Assembly: GCA_007126465.1 (NCBI GenBank)
Contig: SLBE01000035.1
Span: 1-6,284 of the forward strand
Reading direction: 5' to 3'
Source: Syntrophomonadaceae bacterium
GTDB lineage: Bacteria > Bacillota > Dethiobacteria > DTU022
Length of the DNA stretch: 6,284 nt
The stretch's first letter is position 1; each line of letters opens with the position of its first letter. Below are positions 1 through 6,284 of the stretch, piece after piece. A program made the position numbers and the translations under genes. Below the pieces are notes generated by a model. The model searched no databases. It was not told the DNA's origin and worked only from the letters and a program-made list of their open reading frames with translations.

Positions 1-1634
1 AACAGGCGACCGTGCTTCAATTCGCCTTCGCTGCTTAGAACCGGACAGTTATGGTAAAACCGGTTGAATTCACGGGCCACATCGATCAAGTAGCGGGCCA
101 GGATTGAAGGCTTATAGCTTTCTGCCGAGGCAATAATTTTATCCGGCAGGATGGCCAGGGTTTTAATCAAGGTAATTTCTTCATCCCGGGTTAAAAGCGA
201 TGCTGCATGGTCATCCCAGGCGGTATCATCCAGGCCGCCCTTGCGCAGGATGCTGCAGATGCGGGCATGGGCGTACTGGATGTAAGCGGCTGTTTCACCG
301 GAAAAATCCAGTGCTTTATCCCAGTCAAATTCAATGTTTTTGACACGGTCATTGCTTAAATCTCCGAAACGAACTGCACCTAAGCCGACTGCTTTAGCAG
401 CGCTATCTTTATCAGGCAGGTCAGGATTTTTTTCTTCTATTATTTCCCGGGCCATCTCTATGGACCGGTTTAATACTTCTTCTAACAAAATGATTTTCCC
501 GGCCCTGGTGGACATTCGGCCTTCCTTAAAACGGATCAGGCCAAAGGGAACATGGGCACAATTTTGGGCCCACTCGAAACCAAGCAGTTCCAAAACTTTA
601 AAAAGCTGCTGAAAGTGGAGGGTTTGCTCTGCGCCTACCACGTAAAGAGAACGGGCAAAATTAAAGGTTTCATAGCGGTAGATAGCGGCAGCCAGGTCCC
701 GGGTAATATAGAGGGTTGCGCCGTCTTTTTTCTGCAGCATTACCGAAGGCAGATCGTACTGCTCCAGGTCAACCATCAGGGCTCCTTCACTTTCCCGGGC
801 GATCCCTTTTTCCCTGACCAGATCAATTACCCTTTCTAACATCTGGTTATAGTGGCTTTCACCATGGTAGTATTCAAACTTAATCCCCAGGAGATCATAA
901 ATCTGCTCATAATTATCCAGGCTCAGGCGGCGAAAACGTTCCCAGTATTCAACCGCTTCACCGTCTCCCTGTTCGAGTTTCCAAAACCAGGAGCGCGCTT
1001 CGTCATCAAGCTCAGGGCTCTCCTCTACTTCTCTGTGAAACCTGACATATAACTGGTAAAGATAGTTCACAGGATCTTGCTTCAGCTCTTCTTCGCTTCC
1101 CCAGTGTTTAAAAGCGACGATCAGTTTGCCGAACTGGGTTCCCCAGTCTCCCAGGTGGTTAATGCCGATGCTGTTATAACCAAGTGCCTGGTAGATCAGG
1201 TACAGGGAGTGACCAATCACGGTAGAACGAATATGCCCAACACCAAAAGGCTTGGCAATGTTTGGCGAAGAGTAGTCAATGGTTACATTTTGCCCTTCGC
1301 CAATATTCATATGCCCATATCTATCTGCACTTTTCCATACATCCTGGAGCACTGCATGGCCGAAAGCATCCGGAGCAAGAAAGAAATTAAGATAAGGCCC
1401 CTTTGGCACAGCTCTATCCCAGAAAAGTCCTTTTTCGCCGGCCAGTTCTTCACTTAATTCTTGTGCTATTAGCGGAGGAGCTTTTCTCCTGGTTTTTGCC
1501 AGAACAAAGCAGGGAAAAGCCAGGTCGCCATACGAGGGATCAGGTGGATCTTCAAGCAGGGTTACTACTTCTGCCGGTTCCATGCCGACGCGTGGCGCCA
1601 GCAACCGACCAACTTCTTCTTTTATTTTCTGCAT
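1..1634 (-). CDS. argS: Arginyl-tRNA synthetase, 3' end cut off by window edge
   Basis: Class I aminoacyl-tRNA synthetase that charges tRNA-Arg with arginine in the cytoplasm, using ATP. The frame is open from the ATG at 1632-1634 to the left edge, giving 544 codons with no stop. Visible parts: an N-terminal Arg_S additional domain (YGDLAF near residues 35-40); the HIGH signature as SPNIAKPFGVGHIRST, with the GVGH histidine at residue 134; the KMSKS-equivalent loop as GRMSTRAGK, with its Met at 374; and the DALR-type anticodon-binding domain, with YIQYAHARI at about 451-459 and FNRFYHNCPV near the edge. Family proteins are about 550-580 residues, so only some 15-35 residues should be missing. 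The start is fixed by AAGGAG at 1642-1647, 7 bases upstream. The first HIGH residue is Gly rather than the common His, and the KMSKS lysine is Arg; I take both as tolerated variation. Identity is very secure. Confidence 0.97.
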   Translation of the reverse strand, partial: MQKIKEEVGRLLAPRVGMEPAEVVTLLEDPPDPSYGDLAFPCFVLAKTRRKAPPLIAQELSEELAGEKGLFWDRAVPKGPYLNFFLAPDAFGHAVLQDVWKSADRYGHMNIGEGQNVTIDYSSPNIAKPFGVGHIRSTVIGHSLYLIYQALGYNSIGINHLGDWGTQFGKLIVAFKHWGSEEELKQDPVNYLYQLYVRFHREVEESPELDDEARSWFWKLEQGDGEAVEYWERFRRLSLDNYEQIYDLLGIKFEYYHGESHYNQMLERVIDLVREKGIARESEGALMVDLEQYDLPSVMLQKKDGATLYITRDLAAAIYRYETFNFARSLYVVGAEQTLHFQQLFKVLELLGFEWAQNCAHVPFGLIRFKEGRMSTRAGKIILLEEVLNRSIEMAREIIEEKNPDLPDKDSAAKAVGLGAVRFGDLSNDRVKNIEFDWDKALDFSGETAAYIQYAHARICSILRKGGLDDTAWDDHAASLLTRDEEITLIKTLAILPDKIIASAESYKPSILARYLIDVAREFNRFYHNCPVLSSEGELKHGRL

Positions 1635-1662
1635 CTATTATCTCCTTGGGGCTTTTTAATTT

Positions 1663-1691
1663 ATTTTATTCTAAAGAATAACATTTGACAA
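1663..1691 (-). promoter_or_regulatory. Probable SigA-type promoter of argS
   Basis: On the minus strand, TTGTCA (1686-1691, five of six matches to TTGACA) is followed by a 17-base spacer and TAAAAT (1663-1668, five of six matches to TATAAT). Transcription would start near 1656, giving a leader of about 22 bases containing AAGGAG before the ATG at 1634. Spacing and position are textbook, but the region is AT-rich, so some chance similarity is possible. The leader is far too short for a T-box riboswitch. Confidence 0.55.
1666..1681. repeat. Perfect 16-base palindrome over the argS -10/spacer
   Basis: Plus strand TTATTCT-AA-AGAATAA: two perfect 7-base arms with a 2-base centre. It covers half of the putative argS -10 element and most of the spacer, which is where a repressor operator would sit. 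It is too AT-rich and lacks the T-run needed for a terminator. The operator role is inference. Confidence 0.4.
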
Positions 1692-1693
1692 AT
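1683..1693. repeat. Short palindrome over the argS -35 element
   Basis: ATTTG-A-CAAAT: perfect 5-base arms around one central base. It coincides with the putative -35 hexamer of the argS promoter and lies one base from the 16-base palindrome at 1666-1681. Together they make nearly the whole promoter symmetric. It could be a regulator site or simply AT-rich coincidence. Confidence 0.25.
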
Positions 1694-1710
1694 ACCTGCC
1701 CACCATATAT

Positions 1711-3756
1711 TTACTCAGGGTTCACAAAGGCCGGCTGCCGGTAAAAGCGGCTGATCGAAGGATAACCGGCCGGAGTTGTCCAGGGCTCGCCATCAATTAA
1801 TATTTCCACCCTCTGTGCCCGGCTGTTTTCAAAAACGGTTGTAAACAATGCGTCAAGGACAAGCATTGCCTGAGAATGCTCCTTCTCTGTAGGTTCTTCC
1901 GGAAATATTGACCTGAATGGACTATTCAAGTTAATCTGAACCTGCTCAGAAGACTGGTCAAGTCCCCTTAAATCTACATTAGTCGGAAAAAAAGGTAGAG
2001 AACGACAGGCATGCAGGGTTTTTTCAAGCAGTTCGCTTAGATTGGTTTCAGTTTCACTTGCGTCGGCTCCTTCTTCAACTTTCAGGTAATACCTGTTATC
2101 ACTCATAATAGGTAGATAAACGGGGTTTTCCAGCTTAACAGGTTGAAGCGGCTGGTTTAATTCCAGTTCAGGACCAATAGACTCTATAATTTCACCTTCC
2201 ACGGTCAGGTAAATATCTTCGCCATTAAGAAACTGGCTGACCGTATGAATCAGGGACTCATAAATAGTTTTACTCTGGCTTGCGCCATTAATCCCGGACA
2301 GCTCCGAAGAAAAATCAATGGTAAGAATGCCATTCTCCTTATCAAGATCTGCTTCTGCAGTAATTTCTTTATCGGGAATAGTCCTGAAGAGGGCGCTGTC
2401 ACGGGCAGGCCCACGAATTAATTCCTCAAGAGCTGCGTTGATGTGATCTTCTGTTTGATTTATTGTTCGGGTTACCGGAACCAGGTTATCATTACCATCT
2501 ATAAAGTAAAGGATAATGTTTGATTCCCCTGCTCTTTTACCAACCGTTACCGGGTTGTAATACTGAACTTCCCGCTGCTCGTTGCTGTCTTCAGCTATCA
2601 GTAGAGGCTGCAGGTCAACCAGGTCAATATAGCCGTCTTCGCCGCAAACCACAGCCAGATGAGGATGCCCGGATAAGAGGAGGTGCTCAACTCGCATCGC
2701 CACTTCCCAGCTGTTCAGCTCTATACCTTCACGGCTCAGCAGCTTCATCTGGGTATAATCTTCCTTGTAATGACGCCAGGAGCTTGTTAATATATACTGC
2801 CCGTCAGGTGTAAAAGAAAATAGTGAACCATCAGCTATTCTACTCATCCATAGCAGATCATCGGCCAAATCATAATAAAAGAGATTTTCACCGGAACCTT
2901 CCCGGCTGCCATAGATCAAAACCCGGTTATAGTTCTGAGGGTTAAAAACTATTTTGCTGGGTTCAATGGGCAGGCCAGCCGACCATAGTGGATAACCTAA
3001 TGAGTCGTAGACTGTCACTATATCATCCTGGTAAGCAGCCACCCGGCTGCCATATTTCGACACTGCAGCAAGGGTCTTGTCGTCGAATCTCCACAGCTGA
3101 TCACCGTCAATATTGACAGCACTTACTGCGGTCTGCCCCTCTTCCTCAGTTGTATAATAAATATTAGCCTGTTCAAGGTATTCACTGGTCAGGTAAAGAT
3201 TTTTAATCGGCTTTGTCTCGAGGCTCCACTTTAAATCACCATCATGGTTATAGAGATCTAACTGGTATTGATCCTGATCGGGAAGGGCGCGCGCTGCGGC
3301 AATCCAGCTGGCATTGGGAGATACGGATATTTTTTTTACAGGGTAACCTTGATCGTCCCACGCAAAAACCTGGTCAACCGAGGTAAAGTGCAGCCTGCCA
3401 CCCTCAGTTCCAATTGCAGCGTAGTTGCCACAGGAGGAAATGCGCGCCTGGTTAGGCTCTGTTTCAAAAGTTTTGTCCCAGCTTAACCTGCGTTCTCGAT
3501 CAAGCAGGCTTACCGTGTTGTTGTCCGCACTGAAAAGAATTCTTTCCATGCTGTGGTCAACACTAATATCATATACTTCAACACTGGAAAACCAGAAGTC
3601 ATAGAGACCTTCTGCCTGATCAGCGGTTTGGGGATCGACAGTAACAGTATTACTCTCAGCAGCAGGAAAAAGCTGCATGGAGAATAAAACCAGGCCGCCT
3701 AAAATAAAGATTCCGGCCGTTATTACTATATAATAATACGGTTCGAACCGTTTCAC
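1711..3756 (-). CDS. Membrane-anchored seven-bladed beta-propeller protein with two C-terminal GerMN domains (LpqB-like parts)
   Basis: 681 residues from a GTG start at 3754-3756, chosen because GGGAGGTG (3765-3772) lies 8 bases upstream and no ATG precedes the membrane helix. Residues 1-10 are short and basic. Residues 11-30 form a single hydrophobic helix, so the rest should lie outside the membrane. There is no lipobox cysteine. Residues about 51-390 carry seven repeats ending in a tryptophan after a turn, often D-x-x-G-x-x-x-W (W93, W133, W177, W222, W258, W303, W350; spacing 36-47), as in PQQ-like/WD-type seven-bladed propellers. Residues about 413-545 are a clear GerMN domain (ILYFIDGNDNLVPVTRTI, ALEELIRGP, LTIDFSSEL, VSQFLNG). 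Residues about 555-660 look like a second, more diverged GerMN (VQINLNSPFRSIFP, VEILIDGE). GerMN is known from Bacillus GerM and actinobacterial LpqB. It follows the kinase gene by 88 bases. No enzymatic motif is seen. A scaffold or accessory role for the kinase, or in sporulation, is inference. Confidence 0.85.
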   Translation of the reverse strand: MKRFEPYYYIVITAGIFILGGLVLFSMQLFPAAESNTVTVDPQTADQAEGLYDFWFSSVEVYDISVDHSMERILFSADNNTVSLLDRERRLSWDKTFETEPNQARISSCGNYAAIGTEGGRLHFTSVDQVFAWDDQGYPVKKISVSPNASWIAAARALPDQDQYQLDLYNHDGDLKWSLETKPIKNLYLTSEYLEQANIYYTTEEEGQTAVSAVNIDGDQLWRFDDKTLAAVSKYGSRVAAYQDDIVTVYDSLGYPLWSAGLPIEPSKIVFNPQNYNRVLIYGSREGSGENLFYYDLADDLLWMSRIADGSLFSFTPDGQYILTSSWRHYKEDYTQMKLLSREGIELNSWEVAMRVEHLLLSGHPHLAVVCGEDGYIDLVDLQPLLIAEDSNEQREVQYYNPVTVGKRAGESNIILYFIDGNDNLVPVTRTINQTEDHINAALEELIRGPARDSALFRTIPDKEITAEADLDKENGILTIDFSSELSGINGASQSKTIYESLIHTVSQFLNGEDIYLTVEGEIIESIGPELELNQPLQPVKLENPVYLPIMSDNRYYLKVEEGADASETETNLSELLEKTLHACRSLPFFPTNVDLRGLDQSSEQVQINLNSPFRSIFPEEPTEKEHSQAMLVLDALFTTVFENSRAQRVEILIDGEPWTTPAGYPSISRFYRQPAFVNPE

Positions 3757-3781
3757 TTCTTAAACACCTCCCAGCTTTAAA

Positions 3782-3816
3782 AGCCAGAGTGACGCTATTT
3801 TATCATACTCTGAGCT
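3782..3816 (-). other. Imperfect hairpin between kinase and propeller/GerMN genes
   Basis: Plus-strand arms AGCCAGAGT (3782-3790) and ACTCTGAGCT (3807-3816) pair over 9 bases with one bulged base and a 16-base loop. Read on the minus strand the second arm is followed by only four T residues, so it would be at best a weak or attenuating terminator after the kinase gene. It could equally be an operator around the -10-like element in its loop. Confidence 0.25.
3797..3805 (-). promoter_or_regulatory. Possible extended -10 promoter of the propeller/GerMN gene
   Basis: Minus strand TGATAAAAT fits an extended -10 (TGn followed by TAAAAT, five of six matches). No good -35 hexamer is present at the expected distance, which extended -10 promoters can tolerate. 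The start would be near 3790, about 34 bases before the GTG at 3756. It sits in the loop of the imperfect hairpin at 3782-3816. Confidence 0.3.
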
Positions 3817-3826
3817 AAAAGCTTTA

Positions 3827-3836
3827 AATCTAGATT
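3827..3836. repeat. 10-base perfect palindrome just downstream of the kinase stop
   Basis: AATCTAGATT is fully symmetric and lies 9 bases past the kinase stop codon, upstream of the possible -10 of the next gene. Its placement would suit an activator site, but ten-base palindromes arise by chance and no second copy was noticed in the window. Confidence 0.15.
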
Positions 3837-3844
3837 AAGGAGTA

Positions 3845-5275
3845 TTAATTTTTTATAACATCCTGGCTGTCTGCCAGGGGCAAGGCAAAGTAAAAACTGC
3901 TGCCTGAGCCTACTTCACTCTCAACCCAGACCCTGCCTCCATGCCTGGTGATAATTTCACTAACTATGGCCAAACCCAGTCCGGTGCCTCCGCCTTCCCT
4001 GGAGCGTGCCCGGTCAACCCTGAAAAATCGTTCAAAAATATAACTTTGATCTTCCTCAGGAATACCGCAGCCGGTATCCCTGATCTCTGTAACCGCTTCG
4101 TTTTCATCCAGGTAAAGGCTTACCGTTACTGAGCCACCCGCCTCTGTATAATTCAGGGCATTATCCAGCAGGTTGCTTATTACCTGGCGAAGCTGAAGGG
4201 GGGCACCTAAGATCAGGTAATCCTCTTCCGGTATTTGATCATACAGGCCCAGGCCCGAGTGGGCGAAGCGGTACTGGTATTCACCCACCATATCAGCTAA
4301 AAGGCGGTTCAGGGCCACAATTTCAAGTTCTACTTCACTTTTTTCAAGCTTTGACAGCTCAAGCAGGTCATTAACCAGGGCTGTTAAACGATCAAGTTCT
4401 CCATCCAGGTCATCAATAAATTCTTTTTGCTGTTCCGGTTCCATCTCATGTTCCTTAAGAGCTTTCGTTAGCAAACTCATGGTTGTCAGGGGAGTTCTGA
4501 CCTCGTGAGCAACATCTGCCGCAAACTTCTTCAGGTTACTGGTGTAATAATTAAGACGCTTGGCCATGATATTGAACTGTTCAGCCAGACGGCCGATCTC
4601 ATCAGCCGAAGAAACTTCAATGTGCTGATCCAGCTTTCCCTCAGCCATTCTTCTCGCTGCCGCAGTCAGGCTTTCCAGGGGGCCGGTAAAGCGACGGGCC
4701 AGTGCAACGGACCCTCCACCGACGACGGCCATGGCTAGAAGGGTCGCTAAAAAGAGAAAGCGGCGAATATCATCGAGTGTCCGGTACACTTCTTCCAGTG
4801 AAGCTGATAAGAATACCACGCCAGTTACCGACTCATTTTCTTCCATTACAGGAACGGCAACCTGGATAACCTGGTGCTGTATCCGCTCACTGTATCCGGT
4901 TGTGCTGCTAACATTACCGTCTAAAGCATTATCAACCTGTTCATTATCCAGGGCTTGGTTCAACAAGCCGCCAACCCGGATAGAGTCTCCCACGACAATA
5001 CCCTGCTGGTTTGCAAATAGTACGCGGGCCTGGGCTTGACGGCTAACATCTTCAGCCAGCGAGCTCAGACGGACCGCATCAACCTGCCCGCGCAGCTGAC
5101 CAACAACAAAGTCGGCTGCCAGAAAGCCAGACCTGGCCAGGGTATCTTCAAGGTTGTTCATGTAGTAGCGTTCCAGGGTGTTAAGCAGGAAGATACTGAT
5201 GATTATCATCACGGCCAGTATAATTGCCAGGAAGGTAGCTGTCAGGCGAAAGCGGATACTGTAAAACCTGGTCAT
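3845..5275 (-). CDS. Membrane sensor histidine kinase (HAMP-HisKA-HATPase), partner of the adjacent response regulator
   Basis: 476 residues from the ATG at 5273-5275. Domains: membrane helix 1 (about 11-33), an extracytoplasmic sensor of about 138 residues (34-171, of the simple Cache/PhoR-like size), membrane helix 2 (about 172-194), HAMP (about 195-247), HisKA with H-box FAADVAHEVRTPLT and phospho-acceptor His257, then the ATPase with N-box NLLDNALNY (N368, N372), G1 DTGCGIP (400-406), F-box FERFFRVDR and G2 GGGTGLGL (428-435). All catalytic motifs are intact. The HEVRT stretch fits the E-x-x-T phosphatase signature, so it can probably also dephosphorylate its partner. The frame stays open upstream to a GTG at 5311, but that has no matching ribosome site and lies inside the regulator gene. 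AGGGAGG at 5283-5289 and the TAATG overlap with the regulator stop favour 5275. General type is WalK/PhoR/MtrB-like; the signal sensed cannot be read from the sequence. Confidence 0.95.
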   Translation of the reverse strand: MTRFYSIRFRLTATFLAIILAVMIIISIFLLNTLERYYMNNLEDTLARSGFLAADFVVGQLRGQVDAVRLSSLAEDVSRQAQARVLFANQQGIVVGDSIRVGGLLNQALDNEQVDNALDGNVSSTTGYSERIQHQVIQVAVPVMEENESVTGVVFLSASLEEVYRTLDDIRRFLFLATLLAMAVVGGGSVALARRFTGPLESLTAAARRMAEGKLDQHIEVSSADEIGRLAEQFNIMAKRLNYYTSNLKKFAADVAHEVRTPLTTMSLLTKALKEHEMEPEQQKEFIDDLDGELDRLTALVNDLLELSKLEKSEVELEIVALNRLLADMVGEYQYRFAHSGLGLYDQIPEEDYLILGAPLQLRQVISNLLDNALNYTEAGGSVTVSLYLDENEAVTEIRDTGCGIPEEDQSYIFERFFRVDRARSREGGGTGLGLAIVSEIITRHGGRVWVESEVGSGSSFYFALPLADSQDVIKN

Positions 5276-5967
5276 TAAAGATCCTCCCTGAGCTTGTACC
5301 CGGTTCCCCACACAGTTATGATTAAATTCGGGTTGGCAGGATCTTCTTCAATTTTTTCTCGCAGGTGCCTGATATGGACATCTACGGTTCGCACATCTCC
5401 ATAATAATCATAGCCCCAAACCTGCTCGAGCAGCTGTTCGCGGGAATAAACATTACCGGCATTGGACGCAAGAAAACTTAACAGGGCAAACTCCTTGGAT
5501 GTAAGGTTAATTTCCTTATCATCAATCCTGGCCCTGTGCTGAAGCAGGTCTACTTGCAGTTTGCCAATCTGGATTACTTTCTTAGCCTCTTCATCACGTA
5601 CCGTGCTGCGCCTCAAGATAGCCTTAATCCTGGCAACCAACTCACGTGAATTAAATGGTTTGGTCAGGTAATCGTCTGCACCCAGTTCCAGCCCTAAAAC
5701 TTTGTCAATATCCTCACTGCGGGCTGTTAGCATAATAATTGGAATTTCCAGTTTTTTGCGAATCTGGCGGCACACTTCGAACCCGTCAACCTCAGGCAGC
5801 ATTAAATCCAGGACAACAATATCCGGCTTCAAATCAAACACCTTTTTAAGCGCTTCTTCGCCATCAAAGGCTTGCTCAACCCGAAAGCCTTCCTTCTCCA
5901 GGTTAAAGGAAAGGGCTTTGACCAGTGTCTTTTCATCATCTACGACAAGCACTAATTCGTTGCTCAT
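5275..5967 (-). CDS. OmpR/PhoB-family response regulator (WalR/MtrA-like)
   Basis: 230 residues, the standard family length. Receiver domain (1-120): acidic pair D10/D11, phospho-acceptor D54 in VVLDLMLPEVDGFEV, switch Thr T81, conserved K103 in TKPF. A short linker leads to the winged-helix DNA-binding domain (about 131-228), with recognition helix around 191-206 (DVRTVDVHIRHLREKI) and the terminal wing VWGTGYKL. The recognition helix resembles the WalR/MtrA/PhoB group. The cytoplasmic regulator would be phosphorylated by the kinase encoded next to it and bind direct repeats at target promoters. The ATG at 5965-5967 overlaps the glycosylase stop by four bases (ATGA). Its ribosome site is an unusual run of six G (5975-5980), 7 bases upstream. 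I give no walR symbol because the usual walH/walI/walJ neighbours are absent. Confidence 0.96.
   Translation of the reverse strand: MSNELVLVVDDEKTLVKALSFNLEKEGFRVEQAFDGEEALKKVFDLKPDIVVLDLMLPEVDGFEVCRQIRKKLEIPIIMLTARSEDIDKVLGLELGADDYLTKPFNSRELVARIKAILRRSTVRDEEAKKVIQIGKLQVDLLQHRARIDDKEINLTSKEFALLSFLASNAGNVYSREQLLEQVWGYDYYGDVRTVDVHIRHLREKIEEDPANPNLIITVWGTGYKLREDL
5283..5289 (-). promoter_or_regulatory. Ribosome binding site that fixes the kinase start
   Basis: Minus strand AGGGAGG, 7 bases before the ATG at 5275, lies inside the last codons of the response regulator gene. It argues against the upstream in-frame GTG at 5311 and implies translational coupling, as the regulator stop and the kinase start share one base. 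Confidence 0.8.
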
Positions 5968-6284
5968 TTTTCGACCCCCCGGTCTAAATGATAATATTTC
6001 ACTACTTCTTTAAAATCTTCCCAAACCGGCTTCTTCCTGCTGGGATCGCGCAAAAGCGCTGCCGGATGGAAAGTAGCAATAACCCGCATGCCATTTATTT
6101 CATGCCACTGCCCGCGAATCCGGGTTATGGCAGCATTTTTATCTATAATGGTTTTAGTAGCAAGCGCGCCCAGGCAAACAACAATTTCCGGACTAATCAG
6201 CTTAAACTGTTCGGCAAGGTATGAGCTGCAGGCATCAATTTCAGGCTGGACCGGGTTGCGATTGCCGGGAGGGCGACATTTAAC
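5964..6284 (-). CDS. Family-4 (Fe-S) uracil-DNA glycosylase, 5' part outside the window
   Basis: The C-terminal 106 residues plus the TGA stop (5964-5966). Enzymes of this family remove uracil from DNA to start base excision repair and carry a 4Fe-4S cluster. Visible signatures: VKCRPPGNRNPVQPEIDAC near the right edge, holding two of the four cluster cysteines in the typical C-x15-C spacing (codons at 6276-6278 and 6228-6230); IVVCLGALAT; the RGQW segment; and the motif HPAALLR (6048-6068), matching the family's second catalytic motif, followed by DPSRKKPVWEDFKEVV. The N-terminal half, with the GEAPG catalytic motif and first two cysteines, lies beyond the edge. Family length is roughly 190-230 residues, so about half is seen. 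It overlaps the response regulator start by four bases, so the two are probably in one transcript whose promoter is outside the window. Confidence 0.94.
   Translation of the reverse strand, partial: VKCRPPGNRNPVQPEIDACSSYLAEQFKLISPEIVVCLGALATKTIIDKNAAITRIRGQWHEINGMRVIATFHPAALLRDPSRKKPVWEDFKEVVKYYHLDRGVEK

Noticed and set aside
334..1681. Several open frames of 66-126 codons on the plus strand across the left quarter
   Set aside because: They lie opposite argS, whose frame carries all ArgRS signatures without interruption. The plus-strand products have no recognisable domain, so they are shadows.
1666..1681. Intrinsic terminator after the propeller/GerMN gene
   Set aside because: The palindrome has almost no GC pairs, a 2-base centre too tight for a loop, and no T run after it on the minus strand.
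1635..1710. T-box riboswitch before argS
   Set aside because: The whole gap is 76 bases and the likely leader about 22; a T-box leader needs roughly 200 bases or more, with specifier and antiterminator stems.
2520..2813. Plus-strand open frame of 97 codons inside the propeller/GerMN gene
   Set aside because: It is antisense to a well-supported gene, its product shows no family resemblance, and no promoter or ribosome site was evident.
1711..3756. Calling the large protein an LpqB lipoprotein
   Set aside because: There is no lipobox cysteine after the hydrophobic segment and the domain order is the reverse of LpqB, so only a parts-level similarity is claimed.
5276..5311. Longer kinase start at a GTG 12 codons upstream
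   Set aside because: There is no suitably spaced ribosome site. The extra residues are polar and unlike a kinase N terminus, and the ATG at 5275 has AGGGAGG 7 bases upstream and the coupled TAATG overlap.
5275..5967. Assigning walR/yycF or mtrA to the regulator
   Set aside because: The recognition helix is similar across this whole subgroup, and the flanking genes typical of the walRK operon are absent, so sequence alone does not justify a specific symbol.
5702..6224. Plus-strand open frames opposite the regulator and glycosylase
   Set aside because: They are antisense to genes with complete conserved motifs, and their low-complexity products look like reverse-strand translations.

Overview
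The window is one stretch of genes that all run on the minus strand. In transcription order (high to low coordinates) they are: the 3' half of a family-4 uracil-DNA glycosylase gene, an OmpR/PhoB-type response regulator, its sensor histidine kinase, a large membrane-anchored beta-propeller/GerMN protein, and arginyl-tRNA synthetase (argS), which runs off the left edge. I see no convincing plus-strand gene, RNA gene, mobile element or CRISPR array. Coding density is very high, with only two gaps (76 and 88 bases).

The content points to a member of the Bacillota (Firmicutes), probably a clostridial or syntrophomonad-like spore-forming lineage. The reasons are GerMN domains (a family named for Bacillus GerM and tied to sporulation and germination), a WalR-like regulator, strong AGGAGG-type Shine-Dalgarno sequences, SigA-like promoter elements and moderate GC. 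This placement is inference; no species is identified.

Layout: the glycosylase stop and the regulator start overlap as ATGA (5964-5967). The regulator stop and the kinase start overlap as TAATG (5273-5277). These three genes are therefore almost certainly co-transcribed and translationally coupled. An 88-base gap with a possible extended -10 element and an imperfect hairpin (3757-3844) separates the kinase from the propeller/GerMN gene. A 76-base gap (1635-1710) precedes argS and holds a good SigA-type promoter overlapped by two perfect palindromes, so argS probably has its own transcription start.

The most interesting point is the trio regulator - kinase - GerMN/propeller protein. It has the same order and parts list as the actinobacterial mtrA-mtrB-lpqB operon, in which LpqB (a GerMN plus beta-propeller lipoprotein) works with the sensor kinase MtrB. 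Here the domain order is reversed (propeller first, then two GerMN domains), and the anchor is an N-terminal helix rather than a lipid. A reasonable hypothesis is that the large protein is an extracytoplasmic accessory of the kinase, linking envelope or sporulation state to gene expression.
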